From: Seriola aureovittata
Taxonomy: Eukaryota > Chordata > Actinopteri > Carangiformes > Carangidae
Length of the DNA stretch: 64,000 bases
Assembly: GCF_021018895.1 (NCBI RefSeq)
Contig: NC_079382.1
Location: 17,808,501-17,872,500 of the forward strand
Direction of reading: 5' to 3'
The position numbers and the translations under genes are program-made. Below are positions 29,353 to 43,800 of the stretch, piece after piece. The stretch's first letter is position 1. The number at the start of each line of letters is the position of its first letter. Below the pieces are notes generated by a model. It was not told where the DNA came from, ran no database searches, and worked only from the letters and a program-made list of their open reading frames with translations.

Positions 29353-32300
29353 CCTGCAGGCTAATCTGCAAATGACCACACACATGGTGTTCTTTCTAAA
29401 AATCTTTCGTAGCTGCTCCAAACTCAGTTTTCAGCGAAGGTCAAACACCAAAAATACTATCAAAGCTCCCATTCGCTTTTGTTCAATTTTTTTTTTTATA
29501 AATTCTATTAAGATGCAGTCAGTGTATCTGAAGTAAGGCAACATGATATAGGAGTAAAAAAAACAAAGGATTATTCCTGAGCACTACATGGTGGGCACCA
29601 AGAGTAAAAAAAAAAAAAAAAACACACCTCCATTACAACAAAATTTAATCATGCACCCCAAAATCAATTTAAATTAATTGTTTGAACATCTGGTATTTAA
29701 ATAGTGGACGTGAGCTGCTCAGTCATCGAAAGACTTAAAAGATCAAAAACCATGAGAGGTATGTTATCAGTAGACCAAACATGGAACTACTCCACTGGAA
29801 ATGAACAGTCGACCAATTTGAGGATTAACAATTGTATTAGCATTTATGTAATTCCATTAACTCTTAAAATTAAGGCACTATTCTTTATTCAATCATCCTG
29901 CCACAGGGTTCTTTTACACCCCACAAAACTCTGTCTATTGAGATAAGACTGCTTGTTTTTGTATCTTTAGGAACAAAACTTGTTTATTTTAAATTAAATC
30001 TACATTGTCAAACATTAATAAGCAGAAGTGGGGAATTAGTGGCTTCTCTATGTTTTTTATGCTAAATGATGAACTGCAAGTAATTAATTTCATTCCAAAG
30101 TTTGGGGCATTTTGAGTCAGTTTTCAGATGATTCATTAATATAACATTTACATGAAAGAAGAGCAGCTTGTTTCCTCGCACAGCATGTATTATACCCATT
30201 TCAATATGATCTTAATATAATGTAGAGAATGCATGTCTATCAGAATCATCTTCAATCACATCATCTGTCCACTTATAAAGCTTTTCAATAATGCAGGCTA
30301 GGTGTGGGAGGCTGGAGTAATGCATTAAAATTTATAGCAAAGAGTCCTTGCAAAGACTGTCCATTAGTCTTCTATTATTTGGTACAGAACAACCAGGCTT
30401 TCAGCAAAGGGCAGCAGGGAAGAATATTGAAACCACTGACCCCAGACTGAAGCAAAGAACTTGTAGCCCAGCAATGTCTTATGTCCTATATCTCACTTAT
30501 GATGAAGAAGTCTGGAATTATTTTGAGGTTTTGCAATAACAATGTGATGCTTAATGAAAGTTTCAAAGAAAGGTAAAATGTTTTAGAAAATGTTATGGCT
30601 TACTGTCTTTCCATCAAACCTTGAAATACAGACTGATTGATTTGATAATGGCAGCTGCACAAAAATCATGCGTAAGTGGGTTGAACTGATTAAAGTTAAG
30701 ACTTCAACTATTGCTACATGCATGAATTAATTTTGACTTATCTTTCCTTTATAACATAGGGGTTAAATATTGTGACATGTTGAATGTTCTCATGTGGTTT
30801 GACCGTCAACTCGTACAATGCCTTCTGTTCACGTGTTATATACTACACATAGTCATCTGTCTCTGCGTTGTGTATTCCTCCTAACTTTTAAGTATATTTT
30901 CAGGTTACTACACCATTTTCCTCTTTGCTTTTTAAAGTTACTCACTAGGAGCAGCCTGTTCAGTCTCTGTGGGCTCCTCCTCTGTCTTCTGAGGTGGACC
31001 CTTGATCTTGTAGAGTAGAGCAAGGAGACGGCCTTTTATTGAAGTGTCCTGCTCTTCCTCTTCCTCCTCAACTGGAATTCCTGCAAGGAGAAACTCTTTT
31101 CTGTCAAACATTATTTTAAGATTTCGCATCAAGAGCTTAAATGTGGACACAGTGAGGTGTACTGGCTTTAAAGTGCAAATGTATTAAAAAGTGTAGCCAA
31201 GTGTAGCAATTTTAGACACCAGTATGTTGACTGTTAGGATCTATTTCACTCTAAACATATGTTGAGTGCTTATGATTTTAAAATCACATCTCAAAAACTA
31301 CTGCTTTGTTTTTTTCTGGTCATAGGTCAAGAGGAAACATGTTGGAGCTGAATCAGTTTGTATGAGAAAATACGTAATACGAAGTAGAAAGCATGATTAT
31401 CAACTGAAATCAAAAATATGTGTACCACAGTGCAGTCGCAATTCTTCATGGAAGGAGCAGAGTTCATCCTGGATCTCCTCGGGACAGGGGCAGTCCTCCC
31501 CTGCACTGAAATTCAACAGTATGTTGATCTGCAGGAAACAGACAAACAAAACAATAAGATGAGAAGAGCTAAGACCGGGGGGAGTGAATACAACAAATTT
31601 GTTTTAGAGGCACAAGGGAGAAGGGAGAGAAGGGCAAAATAATCTCTCACACAAGGCTGCGAAAGAATGAATAAAAGAAAGATAGCATAGCAAAAAGGCA
31701 GAAAGGACAGCAACATTATTATTTGGAGTTGCACTCAACAGAAGAATAACTCATGTGGTCTCCAGTCTGGTCTGAAGTGTTTCTCATTAAGTCTAGTGAT
31801 AAGCACAAAATAAAAACTTTAAAGTAATTCTTGATCATAAACTTAGAAATATAATTTTTAATGATTAAGTATCCTAAACAGCAGCAAATCTGCTGTGTGT
31901 CACAAGCTAACTATAAAACACTAAATATAAATGAGATGCTTCCTCAGGCTAAGTAAATGCAGTGACCAGTTTAGGCTACTCTGATGTCTATTTCCGTCAC
32001 TGCTTTTTAATAAACCATGGGAGGAACATACAGCGATCTAGGGGAATGTTGCCTACACAGAACACCTGCTGCTGACCACTACTGCCTATTTTTCAGGGAG
32101 TGTAGCTGGTGGGGGGGATGGGGGTGCAAAAAAACAATATGCACATGAAAGCTTTGCAGTCATATAGATCTCAACTTGCTTCTGTGTTGTGTGCAAGAGC
32201 TTTGCTCACCACATAAACACGTAATCTGCCCACAAACCGAAAAGAAACGAGTGCGACTTTGTCGCTACTGGGCAGGAAGAATAATGTTGTACCTTTTTCT

Positions 32301-32760
32301 TTCTCTCTACTATGGCTCTAAGACACACTGAAAAGATAAATGGCTGTTAAATGGAGTCTACTCATTAGGTACACTGATCTGAGCCCCTGGCTCTGTACAA
32401 TTATTACACACTGAGCTGAAAAACACTGAAAGCATGTGGTGTAAGGAAAGGTACAACTGAGGCCTGTTTATGCGCTTTAGTTTGTATTATTCTGATTAAC
32501 TGAGTAGCAGGATCCAAAACTTATCAAAGGGTCTCAACAAATATTTCCGCTGCTTCTATCAATGCTTATTATATTTTAGATGGAAAGAAACCAAAAAGAG
32601 ATTTTAAAGTTTTGATCATCAAACAGTAAAATGTTAAGATGAACACGAGTTGGGTTCTGCTCATATTAGCTTATTGATGATATGTCCTATCAGTGTTCAT
32701 GTCAGCTGTTAGGTAACAAGAAACTGTGGAAAAATGCCAAGTTAGTTTTGATTTTTTATT

Positions 32761-32806
<46 letters not shown>

Positions 32807-35800
32807 TGTTTTACATCGTTATTGGATTTTTGAAATATCAATATTATTATCAGTGTCAAAAGTCCAGTATCCATTGCGCTACACATAATACTGTCAAACT
32901 GCTGTTCTTTTATTGGTCCCAAAAATGCAAATTATTACAATCCCAAGTTAAGGACCTTCTGAAGGGTACATTATTTGTTACCGGAGTAACAACATTAGTT
33001 CATTAGTTGTTACCAGAGTAACAACATTAGGAGGATCCAAATAAACAATAAGGGTTACACAGTCCTGTCTGTCCCTGGACTGACCGTTGCCCAGATGGCA
33101 CAGCACAAAGAAACCTGAGTCTGACCTCTTTAGAGTTAAAGGGCCAATTGCTTCAACATCTGCTGTGAGAGCGAGCGAACCCTCAGGGGGATATTTTGGT
33201 CTGAAATGTTCAGATAGCACAGTCTGCTGGTTTGATTTAGGTTTCCGAGCAGCATCTATACTCTGGTCAAACTGGTATTTTTGACTTTGCGTTTCTGTTC
33301 TGGTTTGCTTATTATTATATTCTGTTTTCTTCAACAACCTGCACCAACCATTGCAAACAGTTTAAGGGCTGAGCTATAGATTTGATGGATTGATGCTGTT
33401 TCTGCAGTTTTTCACAATGCACCAAGCTGTAAAATGTTTAATTTTTTTTAAAAAAGAGAGAAGTTGAACAAAGCATACTGTAAATTTCCCCTTTGGGTCT
33501 AATAACAATTTCCTACTCCTAATTGCCAGCTGTTTAACTCTCACTGCACAGCTAATTCACTCCAAGTTCAATTTAGTATCACATATGGCGAAATTTACTT
33601 TTTGGTATACCAGCTGAAAATAAAGTTAAGGAACAACTGAAAACTAAAAAGCCACAACTACAAAACCTTCAAAAGCTCATGTTCCAGTTGCTGTCGCTGA
33701 TTTTTCCAGTCAAGGTAATTGATTTTCTTTCACCCTAAGGGTCGACTGTTCATTCTGGGGTTTTGCCTTAAAATAATATGTTACAGAACATTAACTACAT
33801 CTCAAACGGGATGTAAACAATTTCTTATTTGCTTTTTTGGTCCACTGCAGTAATTGTACCTGTTCCTGCGGGGGGGAACGAAACTCTTTGGTCTTCTTGG
33901 CAGTGACAGCGGCAGACATGTTGAGTGCCTGCATCAGCTCATTGTAACGGAACTTCTGGTTGAATTGCAGCTTGGACACAAAGCTGTCAGAGAACGAGAC
34001 GATGGACTCGATGCGGTGCTTCAGCTCACAGTCACAGAAGTAATGCAGCAGCTCACACATCTGAAAAGAACAGAAACCTATTCATGAAATCCATTCAAAG
34101 AGATGAATTCAGCAGGAATGCAGAATAAGAATTAAAAGTTTCTCTTTCTCTCTGTGTCTGTATTATTTAATGTGGGTTTTGAATGATTCTTTTCATATAA
34201 ACTTATTATAAGTTTTTTTGACTTCAAAGAAACCTCACATATTATTGCAATTTCCAAGAGATGTACATCCGTCATACAAGTTGTTTTTATCAACTTTTAA
34301 TCTTAACAGCATTGTGAACTTTTTGTCATTAACGGGAACATTAGTATTCAGTCACTGCCTTGCTTTGCAGTTATTTAGTCACTTCTCAGTATGAGATAAA
34401 TCATAAAAGCTTCAAACTACTGACAAATGAGGAACTACTGTACCGAATCGAATGCTGGAAAATAAGATGCGTAAAATTAAAATTTAATTAAAACCCTGGC
34501 AGATAAGTGATGGACCTTTTATTTTTTATGCAACTCTTCAATGTCATGTTCAAAATCACTGAAACATGTGAATGTTTTCATGATCATTTTCATCACCTGG
34601 CGTTTGACAGACTCGGGCAGTGACTTCTCCAGCAGACCTTTAGCTGGCGGTTTACTCTCCTTGGTCTCCTCTTCTCCCGCCTCCACGGCCTTCTCTTCAT
34701 TCTTGCTCACCTCCTCCTTCTCCCCCGCCTCGGCCACCTCATCCGCCTTCCCTTCCTCACCCTCAGTGGCTTCTCCGAACACGTTGGGGTCAATCAGGAG
34801 GAGAATCAGCCTTACCTCCTCGCTGGTTAGGACGCCCATAATTAACAGCGTTCCGATCAGCTTCAGAATGGGGACGAACTGGTACTCGGCGCTTCCACCT
34901 ACTGGGTCTCGGATGTGTAAGCCTCCGCCCTGCACAGCCTCAGTGAGCATGCTGATGGCTTTCTCTTTCAGGATGACTAGAGGGATCTGAGGGCTGTAGA
35001 GATACTGGTGGCGTTTGGTGTTGATGATGCCGACAGGGGAGAAGTTGACCCGAGGTTTGAGGGAAGTGCTCAGTCCCACTCCAGGCAGTGAGTGCCGCTT
35101 GGACTCGTCTGGGAATAGCTTGATGGAGCGCGTCTCCTCTGTCACAGGGATGATGAACTCGTTGTTCATCATTAGGCGAGCCTCCTTTGCAGTCTCAAGA
35201 TGGATGCTGGCAATGAGAAGAAGAATAAGTTCAATCATTACATACATCTTCCGCTCCTTGGCCATTATACGTTTCAAGAAAAAAAAACATTCAGCACTCT
35301 AGATTTAGGTTTAAAAATAATCTTCCCTAAGTGGTATAAATGTGCAATTAGTAAGATTTCTGCAGCCCTGCTTCACAAAATTACCATAATATACTGACAG
35401 GGTTGTTGATCAATACTCATGACTCAGCGATTACCCGACTAGCTGCTGAGATGCTGAGTTCTCAAATTCTTTGTGGCCTTTAATCACAATTTGGAAACAA
35501 AACTCTCCACCCACAGAGATGTTAACATTCTCCACTTAAAAGTGCATATTCAGTGATAATGGAGGTAAACGCTATGTATTCAAAGTACCAGGTGACATTC
35601 ATAATGTATGATTTAGCCCAGTTATGTCCATGTGTAGTTAACTTGAGAATGTATTAGCATTCACTACAAATACATCACAGAGGGGTTATTAAGATTTATA
35701 TGACAAATTTACTTTATGGTCCTATGTGCCACTCAATCACTTTAACAGTAAATTGTGATGGAGTTGGTATTATAATAATGCTATCATAGTTCATCATTAG

Positions 35801-38800
35801 ATTATTTGATGAGTAAAGATATTGCCGACCTTATTCTCTTTTCTGTGCATGAAAGTGGAGGTTGTCAAATATGAATCACTTGCAGCAGTGTAAGCTTTTT
35901 TTTGTATCACTAACGGCTGCATTTATTATTTTTACCACTACATTTTCTACTCATCCATAAATGAAATGTAGATAAATAAGATAATTTTCCCCAAAAAAGT
36001 AACTGGCAGTGCAACTAACACACCTGATGAGAACATTGTAGAAGCCCTCTCTGAGCATGCCAGAGAGGTACTGGTTGTCGATGGTGTAGAGGAGCTGTGA
36101 TTGGTCCAAGTGGCTGCAGAGGGCGTGAGCTACACGAGTGTTTCCCAGGGCACAGAGGGCACAGTACAGCTTCAGCGTGTGGTAGTGGAACTTCCTCAGG
36201 TCTTCATGCTCTGATAACTCCAGGATATCCAAACACCTGGAAGAAAGACATGGAAAGAATGAGATAATGGGGAAGCAAGGGGGTTATTTACACAGTAAAT
36301 ACTAGCAGGCAAACTTAAATTTCAATACTATTACAACGGTATTTACTAAAGGAACTAGGCAATATGGTGTATAAGCCGTGGAATGCTATGAATGTGTTCA
36401 CCATCAGACTATAGCTTTTATGTGATGGTAACTCTCCTTTGTACTGTCTCTCTGTGCATTAGGCAATTTTGGGAAATGCTGTTAATCATTGTGAGCAGTA
36501 AGATTTGTGCAACAATGTTACAAAGTCTTGATTTGGCAGGTATTTAATTCACTAAAATAGACAAAAGCAAAACATTCCCATGTTGTAAATTCATCCATTA
36601 ACAGAACAATCTTGATTCCACATAATTTACTATTTCATGATATATATTGATATCATGATATATAAAATTACACTACACTGGATTACACAATGGTTGAGAT
36701 TGTTGTTGTAATTTATGCCCTCAATTTTGGTATAGAGTGCTCCTAAACACATCTACTCATCAAACAGATAAAAGTTGTCGTTTCTCAACTTTTAACATCA
36801 CAATAAATAGCAACAAATCTTGACAACATTAATTTTGAGTTAATGAGGTAATTACATTATCCAACAAATTACAGGACATAACCAGACCATGAATAAATAA
36901 GATCAAGAATCACATTGTTTTATGTTTTGTGTGACACAGGTCAGATTTCACATTGGCAACTGGAAGCAAGAGAGGAAATTTATTTACTGACAACACTTGC
37001 ACTTACAGCACCAGGGAGACTAGTAATCATCTTAATGATTGTGTTGCATATTGTAATTAATTACCAAGGTATTTAATGGATTGCTTTTCATTTAGTAATG
37101 TGCATGAGATGTTCACACCACTTGTTAATCATAATTATAAGAGCAGCAAGACAGCCCTCTTGGATCCCACACTGCTGACCAATAACTTTTTTCCAGATAA
37201 TGCAAGCACAGGATAACAGCGTAGGAAAGAACAAGTCAAAAGTCTGAATCTTAGAGGTATGTGTTTGTATATTAAAAGCTCAAATCCATCCATGTTCCGA
37301 CCTGTTCTCCTCAGGTATATGAACAGCCATGATCTGCAGCTGCTCCAGACACTGGACCACCCAGCCATGCCTCTCGCTGACCCGAGCTGTCTCTACAGTG
37401 AGGAAGGTGTTTGGCATTCGGCTCCACAGCACGGCCACGATTGTCTGCACGTCCAGTCGTGGCGGGCACTGTGGCACCGGGTTCCTCTGCTCGCTCTTGA
37501 ATATGGCTGATGAGAGCGGCATGGCATCCTGGGAAGAGAAGGAGAGGAAGAGAAATAGAGAGTAGAGAGAATAGATCATATTAATTCAAGGCAAACAATA
37601 TTAACCTGTGGATGGAGCATGGGCTTCCCGTTGTAATATTCTTCTTGCTGGAATTAACACTTTGACTCTTAAATAATTTCTAAGTGATTAAAATATGTGG
37701 TGCCTTCAGTATCAGGTTTGAGGACCCTGAGGGATGCTTGAACAGAATAATGAAGTTTAACTTCATTAATATTTCATTCACAAATTTTATCCTCGTATCG
37801 TCCCAAGTAGTTTATATATAAAAAAGAACATGCACTTCTATCACAGTCTCATTACACCCACTACTATTCCCAGTGCAGATGGAGCTTAATACTCAATTAA
37901 TGATCGCAAAAACCTCCTATATGGGTCAAGGAGTCAAAATGAGGGTCTGCTAACCAGCGTGTGACTATTGAGGATGTGTGACATAAAAAAAAATTATTAA
38001 ATAAATAAAAAGAAGCCCCATGCTTGTTCTGCATATTATGCTGAGCTATTGACCCCTTTGAGGCAAGTGAAGTGTAAGGCTATGGTTATGGAATAAGTTA
38101 AGAGTGAGTGCTTAAGAGACTGATTAAATATGTGTAAAACTACACTACTATACAGCACATCATGCTTAATGTTAAGATTAAGAAAAAAGAAAAACACACC
38201 TTGATCTTGACAAATTCAAACTGGAAGAGGTTTGCACTGGTGGGGCGTACAAACACAGATGGGAAGAGCTTGGTATTTGGTTCCACCTGAAAATAGACAA
38301 AGCAAAGTTCAACATCCACATCATGCACTTACTCAAATCAGTTTATGTTCACAGTCAGTTCATAGCATTTAAAAATCTACCAAAAGAAAACAAAAAAGTG
38401 CTGCAACACTGCATGATGGATAGTAATAGTCTAATCCTTCCTGAATTGAAGCCTTTGTGAAATCTGGGATAATGGTATTTTCTTTAATGCAGCCTTGATA
38501 CTCAAATTGGCAAATTTGACAAATGTCAGAAGGCATTTAACGTCTAAGCCCATGGATTATCTGCTGTTTTAAATGCCAGTTCAATGAGTATGATTTGGTG
38601 TATTGACACCAATCACAGACAAAAGATAAATACAATGAGAGGAAAATACAACCAGCGCTTTAATGTGGTTACAGGACAAGAAGCTTTTCATCAGGGTAAA
38701 AGCCTCTTGATCTCCTCAGAGGGCTTTTCTTATAAAAAATGCCAATTCACGACTAAATCAAGGAATGAAAAGGAGACAATAAGAACAGAACAAGACTTGG

Positions 38801-40848
38801 TTGATAGAAGCTTCTCAAGGAATCATTTTGATGTCTAGTCAGGTTCAATACCAAGCGTTAAAAACCTGAAATCAGCGAGGCGAGACAAAGATTACTGAGC
38901 AGATGTCTATCTTTGTTATGACTCTGATATTGAAAAAAGGGAGAATTCAGCTGTATAATTTCCTAGCTGCCTTTCTGCAGGTCTAATTTACTGCAGTGCA
39001 AATTTGTTTACGTTACCTCAAAAGGAAGACAGAGGGGAATATATTTTCAGTGCGTGCAGACAATACAAATATATATGAGCGAGAGCCATCTATCCAAATG
39101 ATTTATTAGAACAAAAACACTCTAAAGTCCTCTGTCTCTAAATGTAATAGTTATGGAGCCAAGTCTTGCGGAGAAATAATCCAGTCCTTTTCTTTTTGCT
39201 TTTCAGATGGATTGGAAAAGAAAAACTCTACACCATCTTACAGTTGGCATACAAAATAACACAATAATGACATGCACATACATAAGTTTATAAGCTAGAC
39301 TGCCCTTGTGTCTGAGTCCTCTGTGCCCCACTACTGTGCTTTGTTATTCTTATTTACCTGATATGTTGTGGGTAGCTCCTTTCCGTTGGCAGTGAAGGAG
39401 ACAAGGCCGGTGGCAAGGTCAATCAAACAGCCGATCTCCAGGTCAGAGTTGGAGCGGTTGGAGGAAGACGGGCCAACGGCGTCTGCTCCACACACCATGT
39501 AGCAGTTACTCCTCTGGACACTGCAGCAAAACAAGTAGAAAATAAACCTGGCGTGCATAAATCCATGTGAATGTGAGGATCCACAGGACAACAATATCTT
39601 TTCATTATGTGCCACATTCATCGATCTGTGTTGACTTGTGACTCTTGCCTCATTCATATTCATTCTGTCACACCCGGAGGCTTCTCTTCTGCATTTACTC
39701 TACTGAATACTGAAGGAGGACGGAGACTGGCTGATAAAAAAAAGATATGTCATGTCTTGTCTTTGTTGTGCTAAGGTCAAATTATGGCTCATAGGAAATC
39801 TGGAAACATAACTTTACCACTCTTATAAAACTAAGTTTACGTAATTTAAATTTACGTTTAAGCAATATTTTGACATTACTTATTTATTTATTTATTGAAC
39901 GTTTCACTTGAAGTGATTTTAATGATAATATAGGTATTAATTGACCTGTTTTCTTGGTTGTATAATTTGCCAGGTAATCTGAAGTCCTGCATATCTTTCT
40001 ATCTTCACATCAAGCACCACAATGGAAAAACAGGGCTTGGACTTCATTCTTTTTCATAAAAATGCTTGATTTTCTTTTGTTCTTGTAATATCAAATGCAT
40101 GTTCAGAGGGAGATTGCTCTTTTTATACATGAAGTCTTACCAATGCAATAGAAGGCAATAATTATATCATCAATCGGGAACACTTGTATTAATTTCACTG
40201 AATTAACAACAATGCAGATGATCAATCTGAACATAAAACCATGATTCAAATTTTTAAGATTAGCAATGTTTTGTTCATTTACAGTAATTCGCTTATTGCA
40301 GAGTCTGTGAAATACCAAACAAGAAAAAGAAAGAAAAAGAACAGGAAGAAGAAAAACAACAAGAATAATTTCCAAAAAATCTTTGCCTTTTCTTGCAATA
40401 GTTTCTGTGTTTCTGTGCAGCCCAAATTGGATTCCCTCACAATACTACCACATAGCCATTAATACATGTCTCAGATTATTACATTCTTTTGCAACACCCA
40501 GCGCTATCCTGATATAAAGAGTCAGCTTAATAAGTTTTACTTCAAACTTTGCCTTAAGCACACTAAGACAACAGGAAAAGTGTTGCAGAGAGAAAGCAAG
40601 AAGTGATGCAAGGGAATGGAGAAGGTACTGTGAGAAAACAACAAAGTATCACAAGGAAATCCATTTCTGAAAACACATATTCACAGCGTCCTTAGGGGTT
40701 CTGTACAAAAAAAGAGTCACACTGCGACCCTTAACCCATATTATTTGACCTTCTCTAAATCACGATAAAGGTGGCACATTAAATTCCCTTGTATTCCCTG
40801 ATTTCCTTAGAGAACAAAGCAAATCTGCTGACCACACTTCTCTTAAAA

Positions 40849-40887
<39 letters not shown>

Positions 40888-43800
40888 AAGGGAACTTGCC
40901 TCTCATGGACTCGGCCCCTCTCATCTCCCAGGGTGACGGTGACTGTTCGCGTCTTGCTGAGGCCGAAGTTCTTGCTGTGGTAGTGATAGTCTGGTGTGAC
41001 CCAGCCCACCCACACCGAGGCAGGGTCCTGTCCAGCAAACACTCTAACTGAGTGGTAGTACTGCCATTAAAAAAAGGGGGACACAGAGTACAACTGGTTA
41101 CTCTCATTGAACAGAGCCATTCATAACAATTTTTTTCAGATGTCATGCATATCTTTGAAAATTTGAGTTGATTTACAGTTGTGATGCTTCCATAGTCCAT
41201 AGTTCCATCTTCTTTTGGAGGATGGCTGCAGAAACAAAAACACAGCAGCAGGTTTGTAGAGCAACAAAATTTCATCTTAATTTTTTGTATTGCAGGCGGA
41301 CCAAATAAGTGCAAATTGTGTCTAAATGATCAAATTTATCAATATAACATTGCTACTAGAACAGTCATTGTCCAGGAAAACAATTCCACTGCTGTTCCTC
41401 CATAATTAAATTTTCATTTGCATCACTCCCACTGCTAATACAATGTCGCACTGATGTCTGACCTGAGTTTCAGTGATTCCTCCAGTAACTTGTCTGCAGA
41501 GTAGAACTCTACAGGCATGCTCAGTCTACAGTACACCATGTCGTTGTTGCTGTTCTGGGTGCCAAACGTCTTGTGGGTGACCTTGAGGCAGGGAGGGCTG
41601 TCCACCGTTCCATCGATCCTTGTCACCTGAGGAATTAAGTGAGTCGGGGCGAACCAAAACCCAAAGGAGAGAAGCAACACACACCACCAATGTGTCCATC
41701 AACCCCAGCTGCACTGTTCATTACAGATACATTGGCATGCATAGATTAAAAGCTGGAAAATAGCCATACTACTGTTACTTTATGAAGGCTACTTGACAGT
41801 TTACAGTGTTGATAAATACAGTGAATATAAAGAGAAAGAGAAATGGATATGACATGCAATAAAGGTCCCCAGTTGTAATTGAACCAGGGATGTTTCAGTG
41901 AAACTGTAAGCATCTTAGCCACTACGCCAGATGATGCTGTTAACATGCAGCCTTGATAGTCAGCTGACCCAAAAATTATGATATTGGAAATACTTTACCT
42001 CAACATGCATGTGGTCCTGGGGTATGTTGACAAAGGTGGGGAGGCGCTTGCTGAACCACATGGTGATCTCTCTGTTCATGTTGACAGCAAAGGGCTCAAA
42101 GCCTTCCTGCAGACCACACATGGTGTAGTACTTGAAAGTATTGGCATCCTTGCCCAGGTTCATCCGGCCGATCTGAGACATCCCCAGACTGCACACAGGG
42201 ATGAAACCTGGGAAGAGGTAAGGGACATTCTTGGGTTTGCCACTTACCAGGAAATGAACGGCAAATATTACACACCTGTGCTTAATAAATGTCTATATCT
42301 TCTCTGAAGTGTGGCATATCAGACAGTCATCAAACCTGCACCTCTCTGCACTTTTAATTCAAAATTAACTCAGATGTTTACCTACAGCAACAACAATGTG
42401 ATTTATCTGTTTGCCCTCAAGATCTACATTTAATTAGTCTGTTGACTTCACGGACTGCTTTCAGTGCACAGTCATGTATGTAAGCACAGTCTGAAAACTG
42501 TCTATACAGCAGAATCCATCACACATAAACTATAACAATTAATTTTAATGACTTAACTTTGTTCCTGTGTGACTGTCTTATCCTGAGGGATGGTTCATTT
42601 GCAGAGTAATGGGACGGACTTCATTAAATTGTATAATCATTAGCATTTAGTACTTTTTTTTCTTTTGCCTCATGCTTACTGCCAAACAAGCCCAGTCACA
42701 CCTCTGGAGACACTGTGGTGGAAACACGCAAAGAATAAATTAATGAATTAACACTAAAACTCATGAGAATGGAGCCCTCACCGTCCTCTGTCTCAAAGTC
42801 AGCAAAGCAAAGCTCAGAGCCCTTGTTGGTGATCAGGAGCTCTCCGTTCAGGGTGAAAATCATGGATTTGTCCTCCATGTTGATCATGCAACCAACCACG
42901 TCGCCCTTTTTCCAAGGATGTCCAAAGTAGCGGCTGCCTGCATGCATACGTCGACCCTTAAAAATAAAAAGCAAATTTGTAGCAGCAAGCAAAATTATGA
43001 AAACAACGGTAATCTAATTTTTCACATTACGTGCATTACTTCATGCACTTCTGTTACTGTTTGAATAGGTATTGATCAGTTCTATCAGTATAGATACATA
43101 TACTGTGTTTGAATGTGTTTGGATGATTGGATTCCTAATTTGTACTTAACTTCCATATTTTACATTACATAAAAATTATAATTGAGTCCTTGAAAAGCCA
43201 AAATCTTTCAAATAACTTGTTGTTAGTCATCTTAAAAAAAATTACGATTTGGTTTACCCTGTATCCATCAAAAACAAAGGCTTGGTCATCCACTCCCAGT
43301 TCCACGTCAGGTCTGCAGCCCGGTCTGGCCCAGCCAACCTTCATATCACCTCCAGTCAGGGACTCAAACTCAAAGTACCACTTCCCTGTTTTCACTGCAT
43401 ATGTCTGCTCCACACGGAAGAAGCGAATGGTCTCGATGCTCTGATCATCCATCATATGGACGGCTGTGGCCATGGAGAAACAGGAAAAAATGAGGCTTTA
43501 CCATGATCGACACACATGTACTGATATTTCCAACAGTAAGTTATACAATGACTGACCAAATAAGCAGAGGTGAGGAGGGTTCAGGATTTGTGTGCTCATT
43601 TTAAAGTTGAAAAAAATATGTATTGCAATAACTATGACTTACTAAGGATGTAGTGTTGATGTGTCCGAGCATTTCATATCAAATTATCTATTAGCCAAAC
43701 TTAAACTAGGAGTTAATAAGTTTATGTGGCAGTAGTGTCAACAGCAGGGTCTCACCCTCCTGGTCTGGGGGGTCGATGTCATATCCATATCCAACCATGG

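Larger units (their letters stand above)
26223..30945 (-). other. ryr3: Intron 39 (4.7 kb, longest)
   Basis: Holds a decayed Tc1-like transposase fragment near 27.5-27.9 kb, a T-rich run at about 28326-28357, a GA run at about 29184-29207 and an (AC)n-poly(A) tract at about 29294-29352. No extra exon recognised. Confidence 0.75.
31529..33859 (-). other. ryr3: Intron 37 (2.3 kb)
   Basis: Carries an (AAT)n microsatellite, a pair of 22-base palindromic direct repeats, and a long minus-strand open frame (32978-33337) with no recognised domain. Confidence 0.7.
39521..40899 (-). other. ryr3: Intron 31 (1.4 kb), a GC-AG intron
   Basis: Begins GCAAGT and ends CTGCAG. The (TTTA)11 tract sits directly after the donor. 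The remainder is AT-rich without recognised repeats. Confidence 0.85.

Noticed and set aside
34541..34990. 149-codon plus-strand open frame opposite exon 36
   Set aside because: Antisense shadow of the acidic-rich exon 36; serine-rich composition follows from complementing Glu/Lys codons.
41867..41936. tRNA gene on the minus strand
   Set aside because: A-box and B-box are imperfect, the cloverleaf does not pair convincingly, and the sequence continues into a SINE body.
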